64,000 nucleotides of DNA. Source: Aromatoleum petrolei (GTDB lineage Bacteria; Pseudomonadota; Gammaproteobacteria; Burkholderiales; Rhodocyclaceae). Where the stretch lies: positions 620,001 to 684,000 of the forward strand of contig NZ_CP059560.1 in the NCBI RefSeq assembly GCF_017894385.1, written 5' to 3'. This document shows positions 26,000 through 33,867 of this stretch, piece by piece. Numbering within the stretch: the stretch's first letter is position 1; each line of letters starts with the position of its first letter. The notes under the pieces are model-generated. The model was not told where the DNA came from. It made no database searches and saw only the letters and a program-made list of their open reading frames with translations. A program made the translations under genes and the position numbers.

Positions 26000-26986
26000 T
26001 CACGGCTTCGTCACGCGCGTGCGCAACGTGCCGATCGCCTCGATCTCGAGTTCGACGACGTCGCCCGGTTTGAGATAGCGCAGCTGCTCGAGTCCGCAGC
26101 CGTTGCCGACCGTGCCCGAGCCCAGCACTTCGCCCGGATAGAGCGTTTCCGAGCGGGAGATGTGCGCGATCACGTCCTCGAAGGTCCAGCGCATGTCGCG
26201 CGTGGTGCCACGCCCCCATTCCTCGCCATTCACGCGCGCGATCATCTGCAGGTCGTAAGGATCGGGTACCTCGTCCGCAGTGACGAGGCAAGGCCCCATC
26301 ACGTTACCGGTGTCGAAGTCCTTGCTCTTCGCCGGGCCGAGCATGCCGGGCATCTCGAGGGCCTGCGCATCGCGGGCGCTCATGTCGTTGAAGATCGTGT
26401 AGCCAACGATGTAATCGCGCGCCTTGTCGCGCGGCACGTCCTTCCCCTTGCGGCCGATGTAGCAGGCCAGCTCGAGTTCGAAGTCCATCGCCTTGCTGTA
26501 CGCCGGCCACACGACGTCGTCGTCGGGACCGATCACCGCGAAGCGATTGCACTTGTAATAGATCGGCTGGCGATTGAAGGTCTCGATGACGCGCTCGTCG
26601 GCGCGCGTGTTCATCTGCCGCAGCGCCTCCTCGGGGTCGGGCAAGTGCGCCACGCGCGCGCGCCGCGCAGCAGCGAAGCTCTGTCGCAGATGCAGCTCGA
26701 AACAGGAGCAGTCGCGCATCTGCGGCGGCGGCTGGATGGGTGCGCACAGCTTCACGCCCTCACGCGCGATGACCGCCGCCGACGGAGCTTTCCGGACCAG
26801 GACGCGTGCCGCTGCAAGAGCCTCTTCACCGGCCTCGACCAAACCGAGCACGCTCGCGAAGGTGGGGGACCCATGGCCGTTTACGACTTCGCAAGCCGTG
26901 GCGAGGTCGACGATCGCCGAATCCGATTCGATCAGCGCGCCGGCACGCTGAAAGCCGTGAGAGTCACGATATGTGACGAGTCGCAT
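26000..26986 (-). CDS. Fumarylacetoacetate hydrolase (FAH) family protein
   Basis: 328 aa, about the length of two-domain FAH proteins. An N-terminal domain (MRLVTYRD) precedes the catalytic domain with metal residues in MDFELELACYIGR and TIFNDMSARDAQ. CAGGAGACAATAG precedes the ATG. It lies between the SDR and dioxygenase genes and probably hydrolyses a meta-cleavage product or related oxo acid. Confidence 0.87.
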   Translation of the reverse strand: MRLVTYRDSHGFQRAGALIESDSAIVDLATACEVVNGHGSPTFASVLGLVEAGEEALAAARVLVRKAPSAAVIAREGVKLCAPIQPPPQMRDCSCFELHLRQSFAAARRARVAHLPDPEEALRQMNTRADERVIETFNRQPIYYKCNRFAVIGPDDDVVWPAYSKAMDFELELACYIGRKGKDVPRDKARDYIVGYTIFNDMSARDAQALEMPGMLGPAKSKDFDTGNVMGPCLVTADEVPDPYDLQMIARVNGEEWGRGTTRDMRWTFEDVIAHISRSETLYPGEVLGSGTVGNGCGLEQLRYLKPGDVVELEIEAIGTLRTRVTKP

Positions 26987-27082
26987 CTATTGTCTCCTGT
27001 CGGGGACTCGTCCCGCTCGATGCGGGCGAATCCTCTCTTCTTCGAGTTCTGCCCCTCCCCACGGAAGAGGCGCTGGCGGTTG

Positions 27083-27784
27083 CTACACCCGGCCGCTCAC
27101 CGGCACGCAGGCTCCGGTGACGGCCGAGGCGTCATCCGAGAGCAGGAAAGCGATCACCGCGGCGAGCTTGTCCGGCGCCACCCAGCGGCTGGCATCGGCG
27201 TCCGGCATGTCGGCGCGGTTGGCGGGGGTGTCGATGATGCTCGGCAACACCGCATTCACGGTGACGCCACGGTCCTTGAGCTCTTCGGCAAGTGATTCGG
27301 TCAACCGCGCGACGCCGGACTTCGATGCGGCATACGCCGCCATCCCCATTCCGGCCTTCTGCGCGGCCAGTGCGCCGACATTCACGATGCGCCCCGCCCC
27401 GCGCGCCAGCAGATGCGGCAGAGCCGCCCGGCAACTCGCTACGGCGGTACGCACATTCATCGTGTACAGGCGATCCCAGGTCTCGAGCGCTCCGCCTTCG
27501 ATCGGCTCCCACGCGAAGCCACCTGCCACATTCACCACGCCGTCGATGCCACCAGCAGCCACACGCACGCGCGCATAGGCTGCCGCGCAGGCCGCTTCGT
27601 CGCTCAGGTCGACCCCGCCGAGCACAACCGCGACGCCTGCAGGCAGGCCGCCAGCGGGCGCCGCCGCACGGTCCACAAGCGTGACGTGCGCACCGTCTTC
27701 CACGAGGCGCTGCGCCACCGCGCGGCCAAGCGCGCCGAATCCACCGGTTACGACGATACTTCTAGCTTCGAGTCGAGTACTCAT
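27083..27784 (-). CDS. SDR family oxidoreductase
   Basis: 233 aa. Cofactor motif TGGFGALGRA and active-site YAASK (MAAYAASKSGVA). The usual Ser region reads NVGALAAQ, so the catalytic Ser is not obvious. The start at 27782-27784 gives MSTRLEARSIVVTGG; the upstream frame has no homology. First gene of the minus-strand operon with FAH hydrolase and dioxygenase; it shares the palindrome-bearing promoter region with the divergent DUF35 gene. Confidence 0.85.
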   Translation of the reverse strand: MSTRLEARSIVVTGGFGALGRAVAQRLVEDGAHVTLVDRAAAPAGGLPAGVAVVLGGVDLSDEAACAAAYARVRVAAGGIDGVVNVAGGFAWEPIEGGALETWDRLYTMNVRTAVASCRAALPHLLARGAGRIVNVGALAAQKAGMGMAAYAASKSGVARLTESLAEELKDRGVTVNAVLPSIIDTPANRADMPDADASRWVAPDKLAAVIAFLLSDDASAVTGACVPVSGRV

Positions 27785-27852
27785 GGGATCAGAGTTCCTT
27801 GTATGGCCTCCGCGTCGTTGCACGCTGGCAGGCAGGTCCTTGCGACAAACTT

Positions 27853-27877
27853 TAGACAGATTTTGCACTTCTGTCTA
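27853..27877. promoter_or_regulatory. Perfect palindrome in divergent promoter region
   Basis: TAGACAGA at 27853-27860 and TCTGTCTA at 27870-27877, perfect 8-bp arms with a 9-bp spacer, in the 150-bp region between the divergent SDR and DUF35 genes. It could control both operons. The spacer TTTTGCACT resembles the spacer TATTTTGCAAATC of the palindrome at 18340-18372. Confidence 0.55.
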
Positions 27878-27934
27878 TATGTGCATGTAGAATCCCGCTT
27901 GACCGATCGTCAAATCGTCGAGAGCGCGCAGACC

Positions 27935-28333
27935 ATGACCCGAAAACTCCCCCTCCTCACCGAGGACAACTCCCCGTTCTGGCAGGGCGGCGCGCAGGGG
28001 CGCCTCCTCATACATCATTGCGCGGACTGCACGCGCTTCTTTCATCCGCCCGCCCCGATCTGCCCGCACTGCGGCAGTTTCGAGGTGGCACCGCGGGCGG
28101 TCTCCGGCAAGGGCAAGGTCCTGAGCTACACGATCAATCACCAGGCATGGCGCCCCGACCTCACCGAGCCTTATGTGGTGGCGATCGTCGAACTCGCGGA
28201 ACAGAGCGGCCTGCGCTTCGTCACGAATGTCGTGGGACTTCCCGCCGAGGCGGTGCATATCGACATGCCCGTCAGGGTGCGCTTCGAGCAGCACGAGGAC
28301 GTGTGGCTCCCCCTCTTCGAGAAGGACGCATGA
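27935..28333 (+). CDS. DUF35 OB-fold / zinc-ribbon protein
   Basis: 132 aa. A rubredoxin-like zinc ribbon (CADC near residue 30, CPHC near 45) is followed by an OB-fold ACP/CoA-binding-like domain. Such proteins form complexes with thiolase-fold partners; the example ChsH2 DUF35 domain with Ltp2 performs retro-aldol cleavage in steroid side-chain degradation. The stop overlaps the start of the thiolase-like gene (ATGA), so the two proteins are made together. Confidence 0.88.
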   Translation: MTRKLPLLTEDNSPFWQGGAQGRLLIHHCADCTRFFHPPAPICPHCGSFEVAPRAVSGKGKVLSYTINHQAWRPDLTEPYVVAIVELAEQSGLRFVTNVVGLPAEAVHIDMPVRVRFEQHEDVWLPLFEKDA

Positions 28334-29523
28334 TGTTCGACCGAATCTTTGAAAAAGACGTCGCCATCACCGGTGTCGGCCAGTCCGCGGTAGGACGCCC
28401 GGTTGCCCGATCGGGCATGCGACTCACGCTGGACGCTTGCCTCGAAGCCATCGCCGACGCCGGACTCACGCGCGCGGACATCGACGGCGTGGCGTGCTGG
28501 CCGGGCGACAACAACAATGGCGATGCCTTCTCGCCCGTCGGCCCCAACGCGCTGATCGGCACCCTCGGCCTCCAGGTCAACTGGTACGGAGGGGGCTACG
28601 AAGGCCCCGGACCGCTCGCAGGCATCATCAACGGCGCGATGGCGATCGCATCCGGCCTGTGCCGCCACGTGCTGGTCTTCCGCACCATCACGGAAGCGAG
28701 CCGCCGCAAGGTCGACAAGAATGCCAGCGCCCTGACGAACAAGACGATCGGACGCGACAGCAGCTTCTTCTGGCAGTGGTACACGCCATTCAATGTGCTC
28801 TCCGCGATCAACCTCATGGCGCTCTACACCCAGCGCCACTTTCACGAATACGGCACGACGCCCGAACAACTCGCCCAGATCGCCCTCACCTGCCGCAGCA
28901 ACGCCGCGCTGAACCCCAAGGCGATCTACCGGACGCCGCTCTCGCTCGATGACTACTTTGCCTCGCGCATGATCTCGACTCCACTGCGCATGCTCGACTG
29001 CGACGTCCATTGCGACGCCTCGACCGCGATCATCCTTTCGCGTGCCGACGTCGCCAGGGACGGGCCAAATCCACCAATCCGCCTCGAAGCGATCGGCGCC
29101 GCACTGCACCAACCCTGGTCGTGGGACCAGATCGACCTCACCGCGACCGCCGCGCGCGATGTCGGCGAAATGATGTGGGCGCGCACCGATCTCAAGCCCA
29201 AGGACGTCGGCTCGGCCCAGCTCTACGATGGATTCTCGATCCTCACGATGATCTGGCTCGAAGCACTCGGGCTATGCCCGCGCGGCGAAAGCGGCCGCTT
29301 CGTCGAAGGTGGCCACCGCATCGCCCGCGACGGCCAGTTGCCGATCAATACCAACGGCGGCCAGCTCTCCGGTGGGCGCACGCACGGTCTGGGCTACGTT
29401 CATGAAGCCTGCTCGCAGCTGTGGGGACGCGCGGGCGAACGACAGATCGCGCCCCATCACGTTTCAGTGGTTGCGGCAGGCGGTGGACCGCTGGGCGGCA
29501 GTGTGCTGCTGGTCCGTGACTGA
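28330..29523 (+). CDS. SCP2/Ltp-type thiolase-fold protein without nucleophilic Cys (aldolase-like)
   Basis: 397 aa thiolase fold. The segment that normally carries the acyl-accepting Cys reads NWYGGGYEGPGPLAG, with no Cys, while the C-terminal NTNGGQLSGGRTHGLGY keeps a His. This pattern, together with the coupled DUF35 gene, fits the lipid-transfer-protein thiolases that act as retro-aldolases (Ltp2-ChsH2 type) rather than Claisen thiolases. A dit cluster also contains such a gene (ditF). A second ATG three bases downstream is possible. Expected role: C-C cleavage of a beta-hydroxy-acyl-CoA intermediate. Confidence 0.83.
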   Translation: MMFDRIFEKDVAITGVGQSAVGRPVARSGMRLTLDACLEAIADAGLTRADIDGVACWPGDNNNGDAFSPVGPNALIGTLGLQVNWYGGGYEGPGPLAGIINGAMAIASGLCRHVLVFRTITEASRRKVDKNASALTNKTIGRDSSFFWQWYTPFNVLSAINLMALYTQRHFHEYGTTPEQLAQIALTCRSNAALNPKAIYRTPLSLDDYFASRMISTPLRMLDCDVHCDASTAIILSRADVARDGPNPPIRLEAIGAALHQPWSWDQIDLTATAARDVGEMMWARTDLKPKDVGSAQLYDGFSILTMIWLEALGLCPRGESGRFVEGGHRIARDGQLPINTNGGQLSGGRTHGLGYVHEACSQLWGRAGERQIAPHHVSVVAAGGGPLGGSVLLVRD

Positions 29524-29597
29524 GCCCGGCCACGGTCGCAGGCGGATTCCTTCACAATCAGATTTACTGTCCAATTTTCGACTATTCGGAGGGGAGC

Positions 29598-30467
29598 ATG
29601 GCGATAAGAACACTCGTGGTGGGACTGCTCATTCTTGCGAGCACCTGGCTGCCGCCGGCAAGCGCGGCCGAAGCGGTTTCGGGTAGCCCGGTGTCAGCAC
29701 CGGATTCCGCCACGCGCGCGCAGGCATTGCTGGAGAAGGCCACCGCCCGACTTCGTGCCGTCGGCGACCGGGCACTGGCGGAATTCGGCCGGCAGGGCGA
29801 CTTCATCGACCGTGAGCTCTATGTGTACGTGCTCGACATGGACGGCACCATGCTGACGAGCGGGGGCTCGTCCACGACCCTGATCGGCCGCAAGGTCTCC
29901 GAGATGCGCGACGCCAGCGGAAAGGCTTTCTTCGCGGAGATGCTGAACAAGGCGCGTGCCGATGGCCGCGGCGAAGTCGAGTACCGCTGGGTCAACTGGA
30001 CCGACAACACTGTTCAGCGCAAGCATGCGTTCTTCGAGAAGGTTGGCGAACGAGTGGTCGCGGTCGGTTACTACATCAGCCGCTCGTCCCCGGACCAGGC
30101 GCAGGCCTTCCTGGAACAGGCCGTTGCGGCGATGAAGGCCGCGCCTGCCAGCGCAATTGCCGAATTCAACCGCATCGAGGGCCGCTTCGTGCGGGACGAT
30201 CTCTACGTGTTCGTAATCGACCGGAAAACGGGACGCTTCGTCGCCCACGGCACGATGCCGCGCCTGGTCGGCTCCGACGGTCGGGACCTGTACGACCAGG
30301 CCGGCACGCCCATCGTTCGCAAGATGCTCGAGCAGACCGCGAACCGACCGCGAGGCGAACTCGACTACCTGTGGAAAAACCCTGTCACGAAAAGAACAGA
30401 GGAAAAGCACACGCTGTTCGAAGTCGTCGGCGACCACATCGTCGCGGTGGGCTACTTCAAACCCTGA
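29598..30467 (+). CDS. Secreted tandem Cache-domain protein
   Basis: 289 aa. A signal peptide (LVVGLLILASTWLPPASA) is followed by two similar Cache-2-like domains, about residues 38-160 and 168-289. Each ends in the same motif: KHAFFEKVGERVVAVGYY and KHTLFEVVGDHIVAVGYF. There is no membrane or signalling domain. Periplasmic ligand binding, perhaps as a sensor partner or binding protein, is the best guess. A good GGAGGGG precedes the ATG. Function unknown. Confidence 0.75.
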   Translation: MAIRTLVVGLLILASTWLPPASAAEAVSGSPVSAPDSATRAQALLEKATARLRAVGDRALAEFGRQGDFIDRELYVYVLDMDGTMLTSGGSSTTLIGRKVSEMRDASGKAFFAEMLNKARADGRGEVEYRWVNWTDNTVQRKHAFFEKVGERVVAVGYYISRSSPDQAQAFLEQAVAAMKAAPASAIAEFNRIEGRFVRDDLYVFVIDRKTGRFVAHGTMPRLVGSDGRDLYDQAGTPIVRKMLEQTANRPRGELDYLWKNPVTKRTEEKHTLFEVVGDHIVAVGYFKP

Positions 30468-30536
30468 AGTCATTTCCCCTTGTCGTAAGCCGGCCCGGCT
30501 GTCGCCTTTTCGTCGTCGCCGTAGTATTCTGCGGAC

Positions 30537-30549
30537 AGAATTTAATTCT
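30537..30549. promoter_or_regulatory. AGAATT-T-AATTCT palindrome upstream of iclR gene
   Basis: A perfect 6+1+6 palindrome about 150 bp upstream of the IclR start, in an AT-rich patch. It shares AGAATTT/AATTCT with the inverted repeat ahead of the DUF1302 operon (13122-13164). Possible autoregulatory site of the IclR protein. Confidence 0.4.
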
Positions 30550-30701
30550 AATACGCAAACACAAAACCGTTTTACGTGCAGATTCTCCGGCTCACGGATG
30601 GGCACCCTGATTCCTTGGACGCCTCGCCTGGGGCACACGCGAGGAAGACGTCTCCCGTTTGCCGACCGGGACGCCTGCACGACGGACGGAGGAGACAAGG
30701 G

Positions 30702-31490
30702 ATGGACACCACACAAGAGGATGAAACCGCGGGCCGGTCGTCAAGCGGGGTCACCGTCAAGCCTGTCGTCAATGCGGTGCGGATCCTGCGTTTTCTGACG
30801 GAGACCGACACCCCGGAGCGCGCGGCGGACATCGCCCGGCAGTTGTCGATCAACCCCAGTACCTGCTTCAACATCCTGCGCACACTGGCCGCCGAGGACA
30901 TGGTTGCATTCGATCCCGCGTCGAAGACCTATTCGCCCGGCCTGGGGCTCGCCAAACTCGTAGGACACCTCGTAACACAAGGCCAGCGGCTCGACATCGC
31001 GCGCCCACTGCTTCAGCAATTCGCCGCCCGCTTCCATGTCACGGTCACCCTGTGGCGCCAGATGGGATACGACCGCATCGTGCTGGTGAGTTCCGAGGCA
31101 AGCCCGACCGATCTGCGCATCGACATGGCGATCGGTCAGCGCCTGCCCATCTTCATGGGCGCCAGCGGCAGACTGTTCGCGGCGGAGGTGGATCTCGACC
31201 CGACCGCGATGCGCGCCGCATTCGACAAGATCCGCTGGGCCCGACCGCTGGAGTTCGACGAGTACTGCCAGCAGGTGCAGTTCGCCAGGGAACACCAGTG
31301 GGCGATCGATGACGGCTACTTTTCCGCCGGCATCATGGCTATCGCGGCCCCCGTGCGCGACCGCGCCGGTGCCATTGCCTTTGCCGTATCGGCGGTGATG
31401 TTCCGGGGCCAGTACATCGGGGCCGACGCGGACAAGCTCGGGGGCGAGGTGCGCAAACTCGCAGACAAGCTGTCGAACCTGCTGTTTTGA
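30702..31490 (+). CDS. ditR: IclR family transcriptional regulator
   Basis: 262 aa. The winged helix-turn-helix (residues about 22-85) has the IclR pattern AVRILRFLTE and ARQLSINPSTCFNILRTL; the C-terminal effector domain includes RLPIFMGASGRLFAA and DDGYFSAGIMAIAAPV. GGAGGAGACAAGGG directly precedes the ATG at 30702. dit clusters have an IclR-type activator, DitR, near the ferredoxin gene; the symbol is by analogy. It likely activates dioxygenase or ferredoxin operons on sensing a pathway intermediate. Confidence 0.88.
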   Translation: MDTTQEDETAGRSSSGVTVKPVVNAVRILRFLTETDTPERAADIARQLSINPSTCFNILRTLAAEDMVAFDPASKTYSPGLGLAKLVGHLVTQGQRLDIARPLLQQFAARFHVTVTLWRQMGYDRIVLVSSEASPTDLRIDMAIGQRLPIFMGASGRLFAAEVDLDPTAMRAAFDKIRWARPLEFDEYCQQVQFAREHQWAIDDGYFSAGIMAIAAPVRDRAGAIAFAVSAVMFRGQYIGADADKLGGEVRKLADKLSNLLF

Positions 31491-31529
31491 GGGTCGTCGC
31501 GAGGGCTGCCGGCGGTCCTTGAGCAACCC

Positions 31530-31561
31530 TTTTTGCGGCCCCGCGACACGCCCCGCAAAAA
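31530..31561. promoter_or_regulatory. Inverted repeat between iclR and ferredoxin genes
   Basis: TTTTTGCGG at 31530-31538 and CCGCAAAAA at 31553-31561, perfect 9-bp arms with a 14-bp spacer. No T-run follows on the plus strand, so it is more likely an operator than a terminator. Just downstream is CACTTTTTCGTTTTCTGTGC (31568-31587), similar to the element at 58.6 kb. Confidence 0.4.
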
Positions 31562-31637
31562 CAGTGACACTTTTTCGTTTTCTGTGCATAATCATCCCGC
31601 AGGCCTCGATGGCCCCGAGCAGATGAGGAGACACGCC

Positions 31638-31862
31638 ATGAGCGAACAGAACGAAAAACTTCACAAGGTTATTGTCGATCGCAGCCGCTGCTGCGGTTAC
31701 GGATTGTGCGCGGCCCTGTGCCCCGACGTGTACAAGCTGGACGGCGACGGCATCGTCTATCTGGACAGCGAGTTCGTTCCCGCCGGCCAGGAAGAGGCCG
31801 CGATCGAGGGGGCTGCCGCCTGTCCCGCCGAGGCGATCCGGGTCGAAGCACCGGGCGCCTGA
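31638..31862 (+). CDS. ditA3: [3Fe-4S]-type ferredoxin
   Basis: 74 aa. The cluster pattern is C18-x2-Y21-x2-C24 and C62 (CCGYGLCAALCP and AACPAEAI). Tyr21 takes the place of the second ligand of [4Fe-4S] ferredoxins, which favours a [3Fe-4S] cluster; C28 matches the disulfide cysteine seen in related ferredoxins. Such ferredoxins serve bacterial P450s and, unusually, the diterpenoid dioxygenase (DitA3). GAGGAGACACGCC precedes the ATG. Candidate partners are the dioxygenase at 23.8-25.8 kb and the P450 at 58.7 kb. Confidence 0.9.
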   Translation: MSEQNEKLHKVIVDRSRCCGYGLCAALCPDVYKLDGDGIVYLDSEFVPAGQEEAAIEGAAACPAEAIRVEAPGA

Positions 31863-31922
31863 GTTCTTCGCCGGACTGGTAGCGCGAAAAGCGCTGGAAC
31901 TGCCCACTTCGCGGAGATCCGA

Positions 31923-32681
31923 ATGAATCGTCTTGAAGGAAAAGTAGCGCTGATCACCGGCACCGGCGGCGGTCAGGGTCGTGTCGCAGCCTTGCGCTTC
32001 GCGCGCGAGGGCGCCGTGGTGGTAGGTTGCGACACGGATGCAGCCGCCCACGCCGAAACGCGCCGGCTGGTCGAGGCCGAAGGATTCGAGTTGCACGGCT
32101 CCGCCCCGGTGGACCTCGGCGACCACGAACAGGCCCGCGCCTGGGTCGAGTCCGCGGCGGAACAGTTCGGGCGCATCGACGTTCTCTACAACAACGCATC
32201 GGCCGCGCGTTTCGGACCGGTGGCGGAATTCTCGATCGCTGACTGGCACTACACGATCCGGAACGAGATCGACCTCATCTTCTACACGACCAAATACGCG
32301 TGGAAGCATCTCGCCGTGCGCGGTGGCGTGATCATCAACATCGCCTCGACCGCCGCCTGGGGCGGCTCAAAGGTTGCAGGCATCAGCGCCCACTGCGCCG
32401 CCAAGGGTGCGGTCGTCTCCTTCACCCGCCAGCTGGCGGTCGAAGGGGCGCCGGTCGGCATACGCGCGGTCAGCATCAGTCCGGGCTTCGTGAAGACGCC
32501 CGGCACCGCGGCCTTCGTCGAGAACCCCGTCACCCGCCGGGCGCTACTCGATGGCGTGCTGCAGGATCGGCCGGGGGAACCCGAGGAAGTCGTGTCGCTG
32601 GCCCTGTACGTGGCCTCGGACGAAGCCGCCTTCATGACCGGTTCGGACCTCGTCATCGACGGGGGTCTGCTCGCAATCTGA
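31923..32681 (+). CDS. SDR family protein with Tyr-to-His active site
   Basis: 252 aa. The cofactor motif TGTGGGQGR and NNAS motif (VLYNNAS) are present and the catalytic Ser is in NIASTAAWGG, but the YxxxK motif reads HCAAK (ISAHCAAKGAV). By position (next to the ferredoxin and extradiol dioxygenase) it could be the diol dehydrogenase (ditB-like), yet the Tyr replacement makes normal SDR catalysis doubtful unless His replaces it. Length and C-terminus (TGSDLVIDGGL) are normal. Confidence 0.85.
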   Translation: MNRLEGKVALITGTGGGQGRVAALRFAREGAVVVGCDTDAAAHAETRRLVEAEGFELHGSAPVDLGDHEQARAWVESAAEQFGRIDVLYNNASAARFGPVAEFSIADWHYTIRNEIDLIFYTTKYAWKHLAVRGGVIINIASTAAWGGSKVAGISAHCAAKGAVVSFTRQLAVEGAPVGIRAVSISPGFVKTPGTAAFVENPVTRRALLDGVLQDRPGEPEEVVSLALYVASDEAAFMTGSDLVIDGGLLAI

Positions 32682-32811
32682 GCACGAGCCCGAAAGTTCG
32701 TAACCCAACAGTGAACGAACGGACGTCGTGCCCCTGCGGCACAGTCCGAAGTCTGCGCAAAGCGCGGTGTAAATCGCGGGCGCAGGTCGCTCAAAACAGG
32801 AGGAAGACAGC

Positions 32812-33753
32812 ATGGACATCATCGGTATCGGCTACCTGGGGTTCGAATCGGCGAACCTCGATGCCTGGCGCGAATATGGCCCGAAGGTCATGGGCTTTCA
32901 GATCGGGACATCCCCGACTGCGGATCCGGACACCCTCTACTTCAAGCTCGATGACCGTCGTCATCGGCTCGCATTCCATACGGGCAAGATCGACCGCCTC
33001 GCTTACATCGGCTGGGAAGCCAAGGGCAAGCTGGAGTTTCACGCCGCCGTCGAGCGCTTCCGCAGCCATGGTGTCGAGATCAGCTTCGGCGATCCAGAAC
33101 TGTGCGACAAACGCGGCGTGAAGGAGCTGATCCGTTTCCGTGACCCGGTCGGATACCAGCACGAGCTGTTCTATGCCCAGAAATGGAGCCCGCGCTCCTT
33201 CGTGCCGGGCCGTCCGCACGGCGGATTCGTCTGCGGCGAACGGGGCGTCGGCCACATCGTCGTGATCACGCCCGAATACACGCCCGAACTCGAACACTTC
33301 CTCACCGGCATCATGGGCATGCACTGGTACGGCTCGGGCGCCGGCAAGGGCAAGACGGGGTTCTTCCGCTCCAGGCTCAACGACAAGACGAGCCACGACA
33401 TCGCTTACGGTTTCGGCCCGGGCAAGGCCGGCGTGCAGCACATCGGCCTCTTCGTGCGCTCGGTTCGCGACGTCGGCGAAACCTACGATCTGGTCAAGAA
33501 GAACGGACTACAGATGATGATGACGCTGGGACAGCATTCGCAGGACCCGCACATGTCCTTCTATCACTTCACGCCGTCCGGCTTCGCGATCGAATGCATC
33601 ACCGAACTCGAACCCTGGCACGATGACGGCTTCGAACTCAATCCGGAGCAGCTCTCCACCTGGGGTCATGAGATCGTCGGCCCCATCCTCGGCCCTAGCG
33701 TGCGCACACCGGCGGAGGTCTTCGACCCCGAGGTTCTCCACGCCAGGGGCTGA
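32812..33753 (+). CDS. ditC: Type I extradiol ring-cleavage dioxygenase
   Basis: 313 aa, two VOC domains as in BphC/HsaC. The Fe(II) ligands appear as His in GVGHIVVIT (about residue 147), His in GVQHIGLFV (about 210) and Glu in FAIECITE (about 263). It would open a catechol-type ring made by the dioxygenase and diol dehydrogenase. The ribosome site AGGAGG lies upstream of the ATG. DitC in diterpenoid clusters has this type and context; HsaC-like steroid enzymes are the alternative. Confidence 0.88.
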   Translation: MDIIGIGYLGFESANLDAWREYGPKVMGFQIGTSPTADPDTLYFKLDDRRHRLAFHTGKIDRLAYIGWEAKGKLEFHAAVERFRSHGVEISFGDPELCDKRGVKELIRFRDPVGYQHELFYAQKWSPRSFVPGRPHGGFVCGERGVGHIVVITPEYTPELEHFLTGIMGMHWYGSGAGKGKTGFFRSRLNDKTSHDIAYGFGPGKAGVQHIGLFVRSVRDVGETYDLVKKNGLQMMMTLGQHSQDPHMSFYHFTPSGFAIECITELEPWHDDGFELNPEQLSTWGHEIVGPILGPSVRTPAEVFDPEVLHARG

Positions 33754-33867
33754 GTGCCTGCGAGCGCACCAGCCGGACCGGGTTCCGCACTGCGCGCGCC
33801 GGTTGCGGCGCCGGCCGCTACCGCGCACCCTATCGACATCATCTGAATGCAGCCACCGGAGCACGCG

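Noticed and set aside
22108..31862. The two ferredoxins as duplicates
   Set aside because: They are unrelated: one is [2Fe-2S] putidaredoxin-type, the other small [3Fe-4S]-type.
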